Positions 52,140 through 60,662 of a DNA stretch of 64,000 bases are shown one piece after another. Source of the stretch: Ruminococcus flavefaciens (GTDB lineage: Bacteria > Bacillota > Clostridia > Oscillospirales > Ruminococcaceae). The notes below the pieces were generated by a model. That model ran no database searches and was not told the DNA's origin. It was given only the letters and a program-made list of their open reading frames with translations. The DNA lies in contig NZ_FNWV01000001.1 in assembly GCF_900108555.1 (NCBI RefSeq), positions 324,973 to 388,972 on the forward strand. The letters run 5' to 3'. The position numbers were made by a program, and so were the translations under genes. Within the stretch, counting starts at the first letter, position 1. Each line of letters starts with the position of its first letter.

Positions 52140-52211
52140 GAAAGCAGAAATGCTATCACAGATGAGGGAACCTCCGCTATTCTGGGCAGAGGCACTTCCT
52201 CATCTTTTTTT
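52140..52211 (+). ncRNA. Candidate small RNA (about 72 nt)
   Basis: A transcript from the promoter at 52105-52133 would begin near 52140 and end at a strong hairpin, AGATGAGG (52160-52167) with CCTCATCT (52198-52205), followed by seven T (52205-52211). Inside the hairpin a second stem pairs CCTC with GAGG and GC with GC around TATTCTGG. A short GC-AGAAAT-GC loop lies near the 5' end. It has no reading frame with a ribosome site and is not a known RNA family I recognise. It lies 57 bases from the metG start on the other strand. Confidence 0.6.
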
Positions 52212-52214
52212 GTA

Positions 52215-52403
52215 TGGGAGCCCGCCCTCGGGCTTCCGTCAAAATTAATATGTGATCCATGCGGGAGGGCGAGGGCGCCCTCCCCTACAATGTGTCATTT
52301 ATAATGCTTACGTTAGGCGCGGACTGCCAAAGGCAGCCCCTACAGCACGTTCATGTTAATTGCATTTGTAAAGCACGGGCGCACGGAATGCGCCCCTACA
52401 AAC
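52215..52403 (+). repeat. Cluster of four variable-stem CCCTACA hairpins
   Basis: Units are GGGAGCCCGCCCTCGGGCTT; GGGAGGGCGAGGGCGCCCTC + CCCTACA; GGACTGCCAAAGGCAGCC + CCTACA; and GGGCGCACGGAATGCGCC + CCTACA. The GGACTGCC unit is identical to those at 16086 and 56080. The spacer GTGTCATTTATAATGCTTACGTTA resembles those at 16120-16190. No gene is present. Confidence 0.75.
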
Positions 52404-52427
52404 TAATGGCTAAAGGCAAATAGCTCA

Positions 52428-54068
52428 TCAAGCGAATGCCTGAAGACGCTTGCGTGTTATCTCCTCGCCCAGAACATGGCTCACTTCCCAGATATCCGGA
52501 GCATTTGCGTGTCCTGTTAGAGCTATACGGAGCATATTTGTGATATGGACGATACTGCCCTTGAACTGGTCGGGATTTTTCTTGTAGTCCTTAGGCTTTA
52601 CTGCAAAGCCCATTTCCTCGGTTATAGCCTTTACCTTGTCGAACCATGCAGCACTGTCATCGCTATGGTCATAAGAAGCAAGGTACTTGCCGAAGAACTC
52701 CTTCACTGTTGCTTCATCGCACTCCTCAGGCATAGCATCAGTTACCTTGAATGTCTCGTCATAGTAGAAGCTCATGAAGTCGCAAGCCTGCTTCCATGTT
52801 TCGATATCACGTCTCGGCTTTGCACCGCCTCTGCCTACATTGAGAGCAGCAAGAGTTCTCTCGGGGTATTTATTGATAAGGTCTGCGAAGTCCTTGTCGT
52901 ACTCGCTGCACCATTCAAGCCAGCCGTCATAGACCTGCTGTGCAGGCATACGGCAGATGACGTTCTTGGAAATATCACGGAGCTTGTCAAGGTCAACAAG
53001 TGCGCCTGATACGGACATCTTCTCCAAAGTATACGGGAATTCGTGATAATCTGTCTCAGGATTTGCAATACGCCATTCCTCATAGTTGGAGTTGAGCAGA
53101 GTGAGCAGGAACTCCCATATAGCGTCCTTGCTGATACCCTCCTGCTGATAGTATGAAAGTGCAAGCTCGGGATCCTTACGTTTTGAAAGCTTACGCTTGC
53201 CGCCTGTTTCCTCATCTATCTTCATAAGAGTTGCAGTGTGACAGTACTTAGGCTGCTTCCAGCCGAGTGTGTTGAAAAGCTCAACGTGCATAGGAAGTGA
53301 TGATATCCACTCCTCGCCTCGTACTACATGAGTTGAACGCATGAAATGATCGTCGATAACATGAGCGAAGTGGTATGTGGGGATACCGTCACTCTTGAGG
53401 AGTACGAAATCCATATTGTTTCTCGGCATTTCAAGCTTTCCGCGGATAGCGTCCTCAACAGCGATAGTTTCACCTGTCTCCTGACCTCTGAAACGAAGCA
53501 CCCACTCCTTGCCTGCTTCTATATTAGCCTTTATCTCATCAAGACTAAGATCACGGCACTTTGCATACTTACCGTAAACTCCGGGATTTTCCTTGTTTGC
53601 AGTCTGCTGCTCGCGGACAGCCTCTATCTCCTCGGCAGTCATGAAGCACGGATAAGCAAGTCCTCTTTCGGTGAGGAGCTTTGCAAATACGTGGTATATA
53701 TCCTTACGCTGTCTCTGACGGTAAGGACCGTATTTTCCGTTGTCGCCCTCTGCTGTAGCACCCTCATCGAAGTGAACACCGAAATAGTCCATAGCGTTGA
53801 TAACTGTCTCAACAGCTCCTTCAACTTCACGCTTGTTGTCGGTATCTTCTATTCTAAGGAAGAACACGCCGTTTGACTGGTGAGAGATACGCTCACCGAT
53901 GATAGCGTTGTAAAGGTTTCCGAGGTGTACAAATCCCGTAGGACTTGGTCCTATACGTGTAACATTAGCTCCCTCGGGAAGCTGTCTCTCAGGGAAACGA
54001 GCCTCGATATCCTCGGGAGTATCCTTGACATCGGGGAAAAGATAGTCTGCAAGTGCTTTATAATCCAT
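52428..54068 (-). CDS. gltX: Glutamyl-tRNA synthetase
   Basis: The 546-residue class I enzyme charges tRNA-Glu. TRIGPSPTGFVHLGNLYNA contains the HIGH motif (HLGN) at about residue 52, FFLRIEDTDNKREVEGA follows, HVVRGEEWISSLPMH lies in the middle, and KRKLSKRKD is the KMSKS loop. GltX of this longer type is common in clostridia. The start at 54068 follows AAAGGA by 8 bases; a frame 16 codons longer lacks a site. A non-discriminating role (also charging tRNA-Gln) cannot be judged from sequence. Confidence 0.92.
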   Translation of the reverse strand: MDYKALADYLFPDVKDTPEDIEARFPERQLPEGANVTRIGPSPTGFVHLGNLYNAIIGERISHQSNGVFFLRIEDTDNKREVEGAVETVINAMDYFGVHFDEGATAEGDNGKYGPYRQRQRKDIYHVFAKLLTERGLAYPCFMTAEEIEAVREQQTANKENPGVYGKYAKCRDLSLDEIKANIEAGKEWVLRFRGQETGETIAVEDAIRGKLEMPRNNMDFVLLKSDGIPTYHFAHVIDDHFMRSTHVVRGEEWISSLPMHVELFNTLGWKQPKYCHTATLMKIDEETGGKRKLSKRKDPELALSYYQQEGISKDAIWEFLLTLLNSNYEEWRIANPETDYHEFPYTLEKMSVSGALVDLDKLRDISKNVICRMPAQQVYDGWLEWCSEYDKDFADLINKYPERTLAALNVGRGGAKPRRDIETWKQACDFMSFYYDETFKVTDAMPEECDEATVKEFFGKYLASYDHSDDSAAWFDKVKAITEEMGFAVKPKDYKKNPDQFKGSIVHITNMLRIALTGHANAPDIWEVSHVLGEEITRKRLQAFA

Positions 54069-54201
54069 AGTATCAATCCTTTGTAAAATTTCCGCCTGTC
54101 CGATGACAGACAACATTTAAGTTATTATATCACATATCTGTTTTAAAGTCAAATTTTAAAGAACAGATATCACAAAAAATATCAGACTAAAAAATGCATA
54201 A

Positions 54202-54231
54202 AAAAGCTCTCCAAATGATTGGAGAGCTTTT
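54202..54231. terminator. Terminator of the small secreted protein gene
   Basis: Arms AAAAGCTCTCC and GGAGAGCTTTT enclose AAATGATT, the same stem as at 37882-37907. Confidence 0.85.
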
Positions 54232-54244
54232 ATTAATATTATAA

Positions 54245-54499
54245 TCAAGCTTTCTTAATGATTCCTGGAGAACCACAGTTATTGCAATAACCAACTTTAT
54301 ATTTCATACCATCAATTGTAATAGTTCCATAAACGCCGTGAATTCCACAGTTATGATTGCAATACTGAGGCGGCATATAAGCCTTTGCTGTAAATGTTTT
54401 ATTAGCCTTAGATGAACTATTATTTGTTATAACTGATCCTGCGCCGAGAATAGTAAATGCCATAGCTGCTGCTGTGATCTTTTTGATTACGTTTTTCAT
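54245..54499 (-). CDS. Small secreted protein with paired Cys motifs
   Basis: The 84-residue product has a signal peptide (KKITAAAMAFTILGAGSVI) and a 45-residue mature part. The mature part has C47-x3-C51 (YCNHNC) and C72-x2-C75 (YCNNCG) flanking a strand GTITIDGMKYKVG. The four Cys could form a zinc knuckle or two disulfides. No family is recognised. It is monocistronic with its own promoter and terminator. Confidence 0.65.
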   Translation of the reverse strand: MKNVIKKITAAAMAFTILGAGSVITNNSSSKANKTFTAKAYMPPQYCNHNCGIHGVYGTITIDGMKYKVGYCNNCGSPGIIKKA

Positions 54500-54551
54500 T
54501 TAATTCCATATCCTTTTAATATATTTAAAGTCGGCCGTCTTTATGTATCAA

Positions 54552-54580
54552 GTTATATAGCATTTAATACACATTGTCAA
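54552..54580 (-). promoter_or_regulatory. Promoter of the small secreted protein gene
   Basis: TTGACA (54580-54575), 17 bases, TATAAC (54557-54552) on the minus strand. Confidence 0.65.
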
Positions 54581-54694
54581 CACTTTAAGTGCATTTCAAA
54601 CAGTTTTTACCCTTTCAGTGTGAAATACAAATATTTTTGTTCATTATTTAAAAAATATATCTTCTTAGGGTGGTCAAAGTCGTTAAACAAACAA

Positions 54695-55198
54695 TTATTT
54701 GCTTGACAGAAACCGCACAAGCATATTCCATGTTATGCAGTCCACGCAGCCGCTTTCCGTAAGTCCGCAGCATTTCTGAAAGCTTTTTACAGCCTTTTCC
54801 GTCTCAACATCATATTCACCGCTCACGCTTACCTTCGGCATATTATCATACCACGCCGCAGCTTTCCAGAGCATAGCCTGTATTATGTATATCAGCTCTC
54901 CGCTGTCGCCTAATGCTGCACTGTATATCCTTGACGGAAATACACTGTACGGTTCGGGTTCGCCGTCAAGGCAGTCCCTGTAGACCGATACTATTTTATT
55001 CCATGCAGCAGTATCTGTCTCGCCTGTAACAGGAAGCCCGTAGACACGCTGAAAGGCTTCCACAGCCTTTGCGGTCTCTTTATCGTATATGCCGTCGGGA
55101 AGTATCTGCGGTATGCGCTTGTCAAAAAGTGATATGCCGTAGAGATAGCCCTGTAATTCGCGGATATGTTCCTTTTTCTGTTCTTCTGTATAGGGCAT
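54695..55198 (-). CDS. Peptidoglycan-binding protein, two PG_binding_1 repeats
   Basis: The 167-residue protein contains two peptidoglycan-binding repeats. The first is at about residues 10-70 (ELQGYLYGISLFDKRIPQIL, then DGIYDKETAKAVEAFQRVYGLPVTGE), the second at about 90-160 (VETEKAVKSFQKCCGLTESG). There is no signal peptide or catalytic domain. The repeats resemble those of the SleC-like protein at 56141-57532, so it may load on the spore cortex or wall by a mother-cell route. Confidence 0.82.
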   Translation of the reverse strand: MPYTEEQKKEHIRELQGYLYGISLFDKRIPQILPDGIYDKETAKAVEAFQRVYGLPVTGETDTAAWNKIVSVYRDCLDGEPEPYSVFPSRIYSAALGDSGELIYIIQAMLWKAAAWYDNMPKVSVSGEYDVETEKAVKSFQKCCGLTESGCVDCITWNMLVRFLSSK

Positions 55199-55382
55199 AA
55201 TATCAGCTCCTTTTGTATTATAATAAGTAGTTTTTTGGCTATATTTCGTTCACTCTTATTTTTTCTCCTTTCACTCTTATTTCGTTGTTGATACGCTCAA
55301 AAGTGTGTAGAATAACAACTGTAAGATAAATACGGGAAACACCGTATAAAAAATTGTTCTATATTGAAAGGAAGAAAAAAAC

Positions 55383-55988
55383 ATGAAAAAAACATTAAAA
55401 AAGGCACTCTGTACCACTCTCGCAGCTGCATCACTCACAGCATTCGTAACTATCCCATCAACTGTAAACACACCTGAGTCCGGCTCTTCACTCGTTAACG
55501 TTATGGAAGCTGATGCAGCAAACGCACTCAAGTATTTCAATTGCTGTTTCCGTTTTGCTCCTGACGGAAAAAACTACAATGTTACAGCATACGACTTCAA
55601 ACTGCTGAAAGACTTGAAGGCAAGAAAAACACCTGACGGTGCAACTATCAAGAAGTACAAGAAGGGAAGCGTTATTCGTATTTCTACGATCAGATACGAA
55701 GAATACACAAAAAAGGAATTCCGTGTATGGGGATATTCTGCAGTTGAAGGTGCATGGTTCTGTCTCAACAGAACATACTGCGGTCCCGAGAACCCATGGC
55801 CATGGACAGAAGATCAGGCAGAATGCATCCATAAAACATATGGCAAGGATATAACAAAGTTCCTTAATATGGTATCTAATCAGTCAAATGAACAGTTTTT
55901 CGATAATTTGAAGTCAAATCCTGCAATACTGGTTCATCCGTTTAAGACTCCTCTCGGTTTGCGCGTAGAGTTTGATATACAGAAGTAA
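55383..55988 (+). CDS. Secreted protein with SH3b-like segment
   Basis: The 201-residue product has an N-terminal signal peptide (KKALCTTLAAASLTAFVTI) ending near residue 45 (EADAA). The central part, LKDLKARKTPDGATIKKYKKGSVIRI followed by FRVWGYSAVEGAWFCLNRTY, has the spacing of an SH3b-like domain. Two further Cys occur. A helical tail follows. Such domains bind cell wall peptides, but no enzyme domain is present, so the role is uncertain. A GAAAGGAAG site precedes ATG. Confidence 0.6.
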   Translation: MKKTLKKALCTTLAAASLTAFVTIPSTVNTPESGSSLVNVMEADAANALKYFNCCFRFAPDGKNYNVTAYDFKLLKDLKARKTPDGATIKKYKKGSVIRISTIRYEEYTKKEFRVWGYSAVEGAWFCLNRTYCGPENPWPWTEDQAECIHKTYGKDITKFLNMVSNQSNEQFFDNLKSNPAILVHPFKTPLGLRVEFDIQK

Positions 55989-56003
55989 TAATAAAGATGA
56001 TCT

Positions 56004-56030
56004 CTCCCCTCCCCGTGAGGGGAGTTTTTA
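56004..56030 (+). terminator. Terminator of the SH3b-like gene
   Basis: Arms CTCCCCTC and GAGGGGAG around CCCGT, then TTTTTATT. Confidence 0.8.
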
Positions 56031-56044
56031 TTGTCATTTGTACA

Positions 56045-56112
56045 CGGGCGGCGTTCCGCCGTCCCTACACGCTAACGGATCGGACTGCCAAAGGCAGCCC
56101 CTACAATTCTAC
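56045..56112 (+). repeat. Two CCCTACA hairpins
   Basis: GGGCGGCGTTCCGCCGTCCCTACA and GGACTGCCAAAGGCAGCC + CCTACAATT, followed by a TACT-rich tract to about 56140. Confidence 0.7.
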
Positions 56113-56140
56113 TGTCAACTTACTACTAACTACTTTCTAA

Positions 56141-57532
56141 TCATTTGATAGTGTATCCCGGGTTCTGATAAGGACGCTTATCGAACCCGTAACGCAGGTC
56201 GGAGTACACTCCTGCTATGCTGTCCCATGTTACAGCTCCCACTATGCCCGAAGGTTCTATGCCGAACTGACGCTGAAAAGCTGTTACGGACTGCCTTGTA
56301 AGGGGACCGAAATAACCTGTGTCGCTGACCGCTGGGATATTCGGGTAGCTCCTGTTGATGTATGTGAGGTACTGCTGTATTATCTTTACTGACTCACCGC
56401 TTGCGCCCTCACGGAGCACAGTATTCGGATAAAGCGCAACGTATGTATACTGCGGCGGTACGCTTTCAACTATGCCCTGATAGGCTCTGAAAAGGTCGTT
56501 CCTTGTAGCTCTGTCAACTACTCCCGTCTGCGGAAGTCCGAAAACTCTCTGAAAGGACTTTACCGATCGCTCCGTCTGCTCACCGAAATAGCCCGTAACC
56601 TCAACAGGCATAACAGCTTCGTAATACGCTCCAATTACAGCAAGATAGTATTGCAGCATACTCACCTCTATGCTCTGCATACCTATCTTCAGTTCTTCCT
56701 TGAACTGCGGCGATATTTCGTCAAATCTCAGTCCCTCGGAATCAAGCTCCGCAAGATGCTTTACGCTGGTATAGATATAGCTTATCCTATACCACGTTGC
56801 CGCATTTACCGTACCTGTTTCCTCAAGACCGAATATCTGCTGAAACTTCCTGACAGCGTTCTCGGTCGCTGTATCGAATATTCCGTCAGCAGCAGGTATC
56901 TTCGGTATCGCAGGGAAATTCCTCGATATACGGTTGAGCCACACCTGTATGAACTTCACATCATTCCCGAATGAACCGTTTTTCAGCTCCGTATCGGGAT
57001 AGGACGGCATTGCTGTCTGTACGGGAGCATTTCTCACTATGTCGATATTCTCGCCGTAATAGTATTGCAGTATCTCATATGGCGTATAGCCGCGGTTGGC
57101 AAGCGTCACCGTCCCCCACTGCGAAAGTCCCTCACAGGTAGTCGTTGTACCGTTGCAGAACGCCGTAAACAGCGGCTCAACGCTCCCCTGCCGCCTGACA
57201 TAATCGTTGAAAAGCTCATCTACAAGGTGGCTGATATTCTCGAAATACTCCCTGCCGTTTATGAATTTCTGATCAAACTGAGTCGTGGCTGTTATGTCGA
57301 AATCGTAACCTCTCGAACGGTACCACTCGGTATATATTCGGTTCAGCGCGAAGGACACTATTGCGTATATATTGGCTCTGAGAGCGTTCTCTGGCCATGT
57401 GGGATATATCTCGCTGGACGCAACATTCTTGATATATGAAGCAAATCCCACCGTTACATCGGGAGCATTTGAATCGGGAGTTCCTAAATGTACAGTGATA
57501 GTCTCAGGTATGAACGGAGTGCCTGTAAGCAT
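56141..57532 (-). CDS. SleC-like spore cortex-lytic protein (SpoIID domain + three PG-binding repeats)
   Basis: The 463-residue protein starts with a SpoIID-type domain: VGFASYIKNVASSEIYPTWP, ALRANIYAIVSFALNRIYTEW and FDITATTQFDQKFING. Three PG_binding_1 repeats follow at about 185-255 (DGIFDTATENAVRKFQQIFG), 275-350 (GYFGEQTERSVKSFQRVFG) and 370-445 (GYFGPLTRQSVTAFQRQFG). This is the plan of clostridial SleC, which breaks down spore cortex at germination. No signal peptide is seen, as expected for a mother-cell spore protein. AAGGAGTGA gives the site; it starts 3 bases after the acidic gene. Confidence 0.78.
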   Translation of the reverse strand: MLTGTPFIPETITVHLGTPDSNAPDVTVGFASYIKNVASSEIYPTWPENALRANIYAIVSFALNRIYTEWYRSRGYDFDITATTQFDQKFINGREYFENISHLVDELFNDYVRRQGSVEPLFTAFCNGTTTTCEGLSQWGTVTLANRGYTPYEILQYYYGENIDIVRNAPVQTAMPSYPDTELKNGSFGNDVKFIQVWLNRISRNFPAIPKIPAADGIFDTATENAVRKFQQIFGLEETGTVNAATWYRISYIYTSVKHLAELDSEGLRFDEISPQFKEELKIGMQSIEVSMLQYYLAVIGAYYEAVMPVEVTGYFGEQTERSVKSFQRVFGLPQTGVVDRATRNDLFRAYQGIVESVPPQYTYVALYPNTVLREGASGESVKIIQQYLTYINRSYPNIPAVSDTGYFGPLTRQSVTAFQRQFGIEPSGIVGAVTWDSIAGVYSDLRYGFDKRPYQNPGYTIK

Positions 57533-57535
57533 CGC

Positions 57536-58267
57536 TCACTCCTTTCCGCTGCCGAAATTTGGCTCTGCATTGTAATAAGTCATAGTCTCGTCGGAGCTGT
57601 TCATCATAAGCGGAACAGGTATCAAATTGAAGTTCTGGACAGAGGTTATGCCCGAAAATACAGGTACATCAACGCTCCTCGCTCTGAAAAAGCCATCCGC
57701 CGTCACGGTGACATCAAAGAGATTATACGGTCTTTCATCTGGGGAAGGCTCCTGCGAATGTACAAGGTCGGGTACAGGCAGAGTAAATTTCGGAGCAGTA
57801 CCGCTTTCGTCAGTCACTCCCGATGCAAGAACGAGCCTTTTGCCGTCAACTACCGCAGTAACCGCTACCATAGCTCCTGCGACTGCCGATGTATCGTCGC
57901 CTGTACGAACATTTACCTGTATATAGCCTTTTTCAGTACCGAGAAGTTCCTCCGCATCATATTCTGGGGGCTCACTGTCATTGTTTGTATCTGTACCGAG
58001 ATCGGTATCAAGCTCCGAAAGATCGGGCTCGGGGAAACGGCTGTTATAGTCCTCCTCTGCACCGTTTAAATCCTCGTCAATATGCTCGGCATAAGCTGTA
58101 TCATCTGGAGCATCTTCATCTACCTCGTTTATCTCCTCAGGCTGTGTATCGTATTCGGGAGCAGCTTTCGTAAGCTCCTCTGCCGTATCGTTTGGAGAAG
58201 TGCTTCTGCTATAGAGCTTCATCATCTCCTGCTTGTATTTTTCCATATCGAGATTACCGTTATTCAT
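57536..58267 (-). CDS. Acidic protein with carboxypeptidase-regulatory-like domain
   Basis: The 243-residue soluble protein has a Glu/Asp-rich N-terminal 110 residues and a beta-sandwich of the carboxypeptidase-regulatory-like type (YIQVNVRTGDDTSAVAGAMV ... GVTDESGTAPKFTLP ... FDVTVTADGFFRARSVDVPV). The tail MTYYNAEPNFGSG is short. It is translationally linked to the SleC-like gene, so it may be a spore coat or cortex partner. A minus-strand GTCATAAT ... ATACATATG upstream looks faintly like a sigma-E promoter. Confidence 0.65.
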   Translation of the reverse strand: MNNGNLDMEKYKQEMMKLYSRSTSPNDTAEELTKAAPEYDTQPEEINEVDEDAPDDTAYAEHIDEDLNGAEEDYNSRFPEPDLSELDTDLGTDTNNDSEPPEYDAEELLGTEKGYIQVNVRTGDDTSAVAGAMVAVTAVVDGKRLVLASGVTDESGTAPKFTLPVPDLVHSQEPSPDERPYNLFDVTVTADGFFRARSVDVPVFSGITSVQNFNLIPVPLMMNSSDETMTYYNAEPNFGSGKE

Positions 58268-58341
58268 ATTATCTCCTCCTGCTAAAGCATATGTATTGCT
58301 CAGCTGTATTATGACTTGATAAAATCAATACACTCAAAACA

Positions 58342-58370
58342 TTGATTTATCAGCGAAAATGTGTTATACT
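58342..58370 (+). promoter_or_regulatory. Promoter of the spermidine-synthase-like gene
   Basis: TTGATT (58342-58347), 17 bases, TATACT (58365-58370). Confidence 0.65.
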
Positions 58371-58410
58371 AATAAACGCAGTAATTTTGAATGTAATACA
58401 GGAGAATTTT

Positions 58411-60036
58411 ATGAAAAACAGATCGGTCAGCACATCGGCTGAAAAAAAGCCGCTTCCCAAAATACTCAGAAACAAATGGTACTTATACATCACGGAATTC
58501 TTTGCAGGTATGTCCGTTATGGCTGTAGAGCTGGGCGCAAGCAGACTTCTTGCACCCTATTTCAGTTCATCGCAGATAGTCTGGACTATCATAATCGGTA
58601 CGATAATGATAGCCATGGCTCTCGGAAATATCTACGGCGGCAGAAGTGCCGACAAGAACCCCGATCCCGATAAGCTCTACGGACGCATACTTATCGCTTC
58701 AATATGGATAGCTGCTGTACCGTTCATAGGCAAGCTTGCTATCGCAGGCATTGCAGGACTCCTTGTTATCACGATAAACACTAACTTCCTCATATGGGCG
58801 GCTTTTCTGACCTGTATGGTGGTATTCGTCTATCCACTGTTCCTGCTTGGTACGGTAACTCCCTCACTGGTAAAATACACCGTTGACTCACTGGACGACA
58901 GCGGAAAGACTGTGGGTACTCTCGGTGCTGCAAACACTATCGGCTCTATCATCGGTACTTTCGTTCCCACGTTCATATCCATACCTGCGGTTGGAACTGC
59001 CGTTACTTTCCTTATCTTCGCAGGCATAATGCTCATCATAGGACTGATCTACTTCATAAGCTCGAAACGCGGAGCTGTTAAAACAGGCATTGCGGCTGCG
59101 CTTTTCATCGTCTGCTGCTTCACTTCGCCTATAATGGGCTTTGCATTCTGGGAAAAGGACCTTGCCTATGAGGGTGAATCCGTCTACAACTACCTACAGG
59201 TAAAGGACTACCCCGAGCGCACCGAGCTTTCCACAAATGTGCTTTTCGGAGTTCAGTCCGTATACATGAAATCAGGCGAGCTGACAGGTATGTACTACGA
59301 TTACGCTATGGCTGCTCCCCTTATGACAGCTTCTCCCGATGACGCGGATATACTTATCCTCGGCATGGGCACGGGCACTTACGCAAAGCAGTGCTCCACC
59401 TATTTCAGCAATATCACCGCCGAGGGCGTGGAAATAGACGACAAAATAACCGATCTGGCTCACAGCTACTTCGAGCTGCCCGACAATATCAGGGTCACTA
59501 CCTATGACGGCAGAGCCTTTCTCGGGGGCTGTGACAAGAAGTACGATATCATCATGGTGGACGCTTATCAGGATATAACTATCCCCTTTCAGATGTCGTC
59601 AAGGGAGTTCTTCACGCTCGTAAAGGAGCACCTCAATGAAAACGGCGTAATGGTCGTAAATATGAATATGCGCTCGGAGAGCTCCGACGGCATAAACGGC
59701 TGGCTTTCGGACACTATCGCTTCCGTATTCGGGAATGTATACACTGTTGACGTTGAAGGCTCTACAAACCGCGAGCTTTTTGCTTCCGATAATGGCAGCA
59801 TGACCGATATCTTCGCAGAAAATATCGACTCGCTGAAAAACGATGACCTCAGCAGGCTCATGACTATGGTAAAAGCTTCTCTTGTGCGCTACAGCGCAGG
59901 AAAACACATACTCACCGATGATAAAGCTCCTGTGGAGCTTCTCGGCATGAGGGTAATTGACGATATCATACAGGAAGAGCTCGTTTACTACAAAGAAGCC
60001 TTTGCGGAAAAAGGCATCAAGGGACTTCTCGAATAG
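58411..60036 (+). CDS. Membrane-fused spermidine-synthase-like protein
   Basis: The 541-residue protein has seven or eight membrane helices (from YITEFFAGMSVMAVELGASRL) followed by a Rossmann domain of the spermidine synthase/methyltransferase type: ILILGMGTGTYAKQC, AEGVEIDDKITDLA, VTTYDGRAFL and IMVDAYQDITIPFQMSSREFF. In other bacteria such fusions are widespread and mostly uncharacterised; the catalytic Asp pair seems partly kept. The start at 58411 follows GGAG by 7 bases. It may act on polyamine or another aminopropyl substrate at the membrane. Confidence 0.82.
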   Translation: MKNRSVSTSAEKKPLPKILRNKWYLYITEFFAGMSVMAVELGASRLLAPYFSSSQIVWTIIIGTIMIAMALGNIYGGRSADKNPDPDKLYGRILIASIWIAAVPFIGKLAIAGIAGLLVITINTNFLIWAAFLTCMVVFVYPLFLLGTVTPSLVKYTVDSLDDSGKTVGTLGAANTIGSIIGTFVPTFISIPAVGTAVTFLIFAGIMLIIGLIYFISSKRGAVKTGIAAALFIVCCFTSPIMGFAFWEKDLAYEGESVYNYLQVKDYPERTELSTNVLFGVQSVYMKSGELTGMYYDYAMAAPLMTASPDDADILILGMGTGTYAKQCSTYFSNITAEGVEIDDKITDLAHSYFELPDNIRVTTYDGRAFLGGCDKKYDIIMVDAYQDITIPFQMSSREFFTLVKEHLNENGVMVVNMNMRSESSDGINGWLSDTIASVFGNVYTVDVEGSTNRELFASDNGSMTDIFAENIDSLKNDDLSRLMTMVKASLVRYSAGKHILTDDKAPVELLGMRVIDDIIQEELVYYKEAFAEKGIKGLLE

Positions 60037-60043
60037 CACCTCT

Positions 60044-60074
60044 GGCGGACGATTCCAAGCGTCCGCCTTTTTTG
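60044..60074 (+). terminator. Terminator of the spermidine-synthase-like gene
   Basis: Arms GGCGGACG and CGTCCGCC around ATTCCAAG, then TTTTTT. Confidence 0.85.
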
Positions 60075-60129
60075 TGAATAAACTATTAAAAACTCACTCC
60101 GTGTTTCATACTATGACGGCATGAAACTC

Positions 60130-60158
60130 TTGACAATACGCCAATATTGGTTTATAAT
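60130..60158 (+). promoter_or_regulatory. Consensus promoter with CCAATATTGG in the spacer
   Basis: TTGACA (60130-60135), 17 bases, TATAAT (60153-60158). A perfect 10-base palindrome CCAATATTGG (60141-60150) sits between the hexamers, where a repressor would block polymerase. Confidence 0.75.
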
Positions 60159-60203
60159 ATTATATAATCTTTTTTCAGCTAAGGCTGAGGGACGGAGGAA
60201 AAT

Positions 60204-60638
60204 GTGGAAAGAAACAGGATAATCTCTTTATTTCTGGCTTTTATTGCAGCAGGTCTCGTTGTGCTCGCAGGCAAATCATGTACAGAGGACATAATCAAGA
60301 CTAACAAAGAGAACCGTGCAAAAAATACTACTACAAGGGAAGAACCGCATCTTATCACAGAGGATAATGTGATAACTCCTGCTCAGAGCCAGTTATCTCC
60401 CGATAACCAGTCAGGCACTGCACTGCCCGCGGAAGAGCAAGAAACAAGGGAATATGTTACTGTTACAAATCTTTTCGGCGAAGTTGTCGAAACTATCCCT
60501 GTAACAAGCCCAGAAGAAGCCAACGTACCAACTACTACCCTTTCTATACTCGATGAGTATAATCAGGGCAGACCTGAACCTGAAAATGTTACGACCTATA
60601 TCAAGCCTGCTGAGAAGATCGTTATCGAAATGGACTGA
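60204..60638 (+). CDS. Single-span membrane protein with Thr/Pro-rich tail
   Basis: The 144-residue product has one membrane segment (IISLFLAFIAAGLVVLAG) followed by Lys/Asn-rich and Thr/Glu/Pro-rich regions without recognised domain. GTG 60204 is the start, 5 bases after GGAGG; ATG 60202 is out of frame and stops quickly. It is cotranscribed with the cyclophilin 24 bases downstream, which hints at an extracytoplasmic folding or sorting role, but this is inference. Confidence 0.65.
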   Translation: MERNRIISLFLAFIAAGLVVLAGKSCTEDIIKTNKENRAKNTTTREEPHLITEDNVITPAQSQLSPDNQSGTALPAEEQETREYVTVTNLFGEVVETIPVTSPEEANVPTTTLSILDEYNQGRPEPENVTTYIKPAEKIVIEMD

Positions 60639-60662
60639 TAATTTTTTACGGAGGAAATAACA

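Noticed and set aside
52140..52211. T-box or other leader of metG
   Set aside because: The hairpin with its T-run is on the plus strand and metG is on the minus strand. No T-box specifier or TGGNACC-type sequence is seen before metG.
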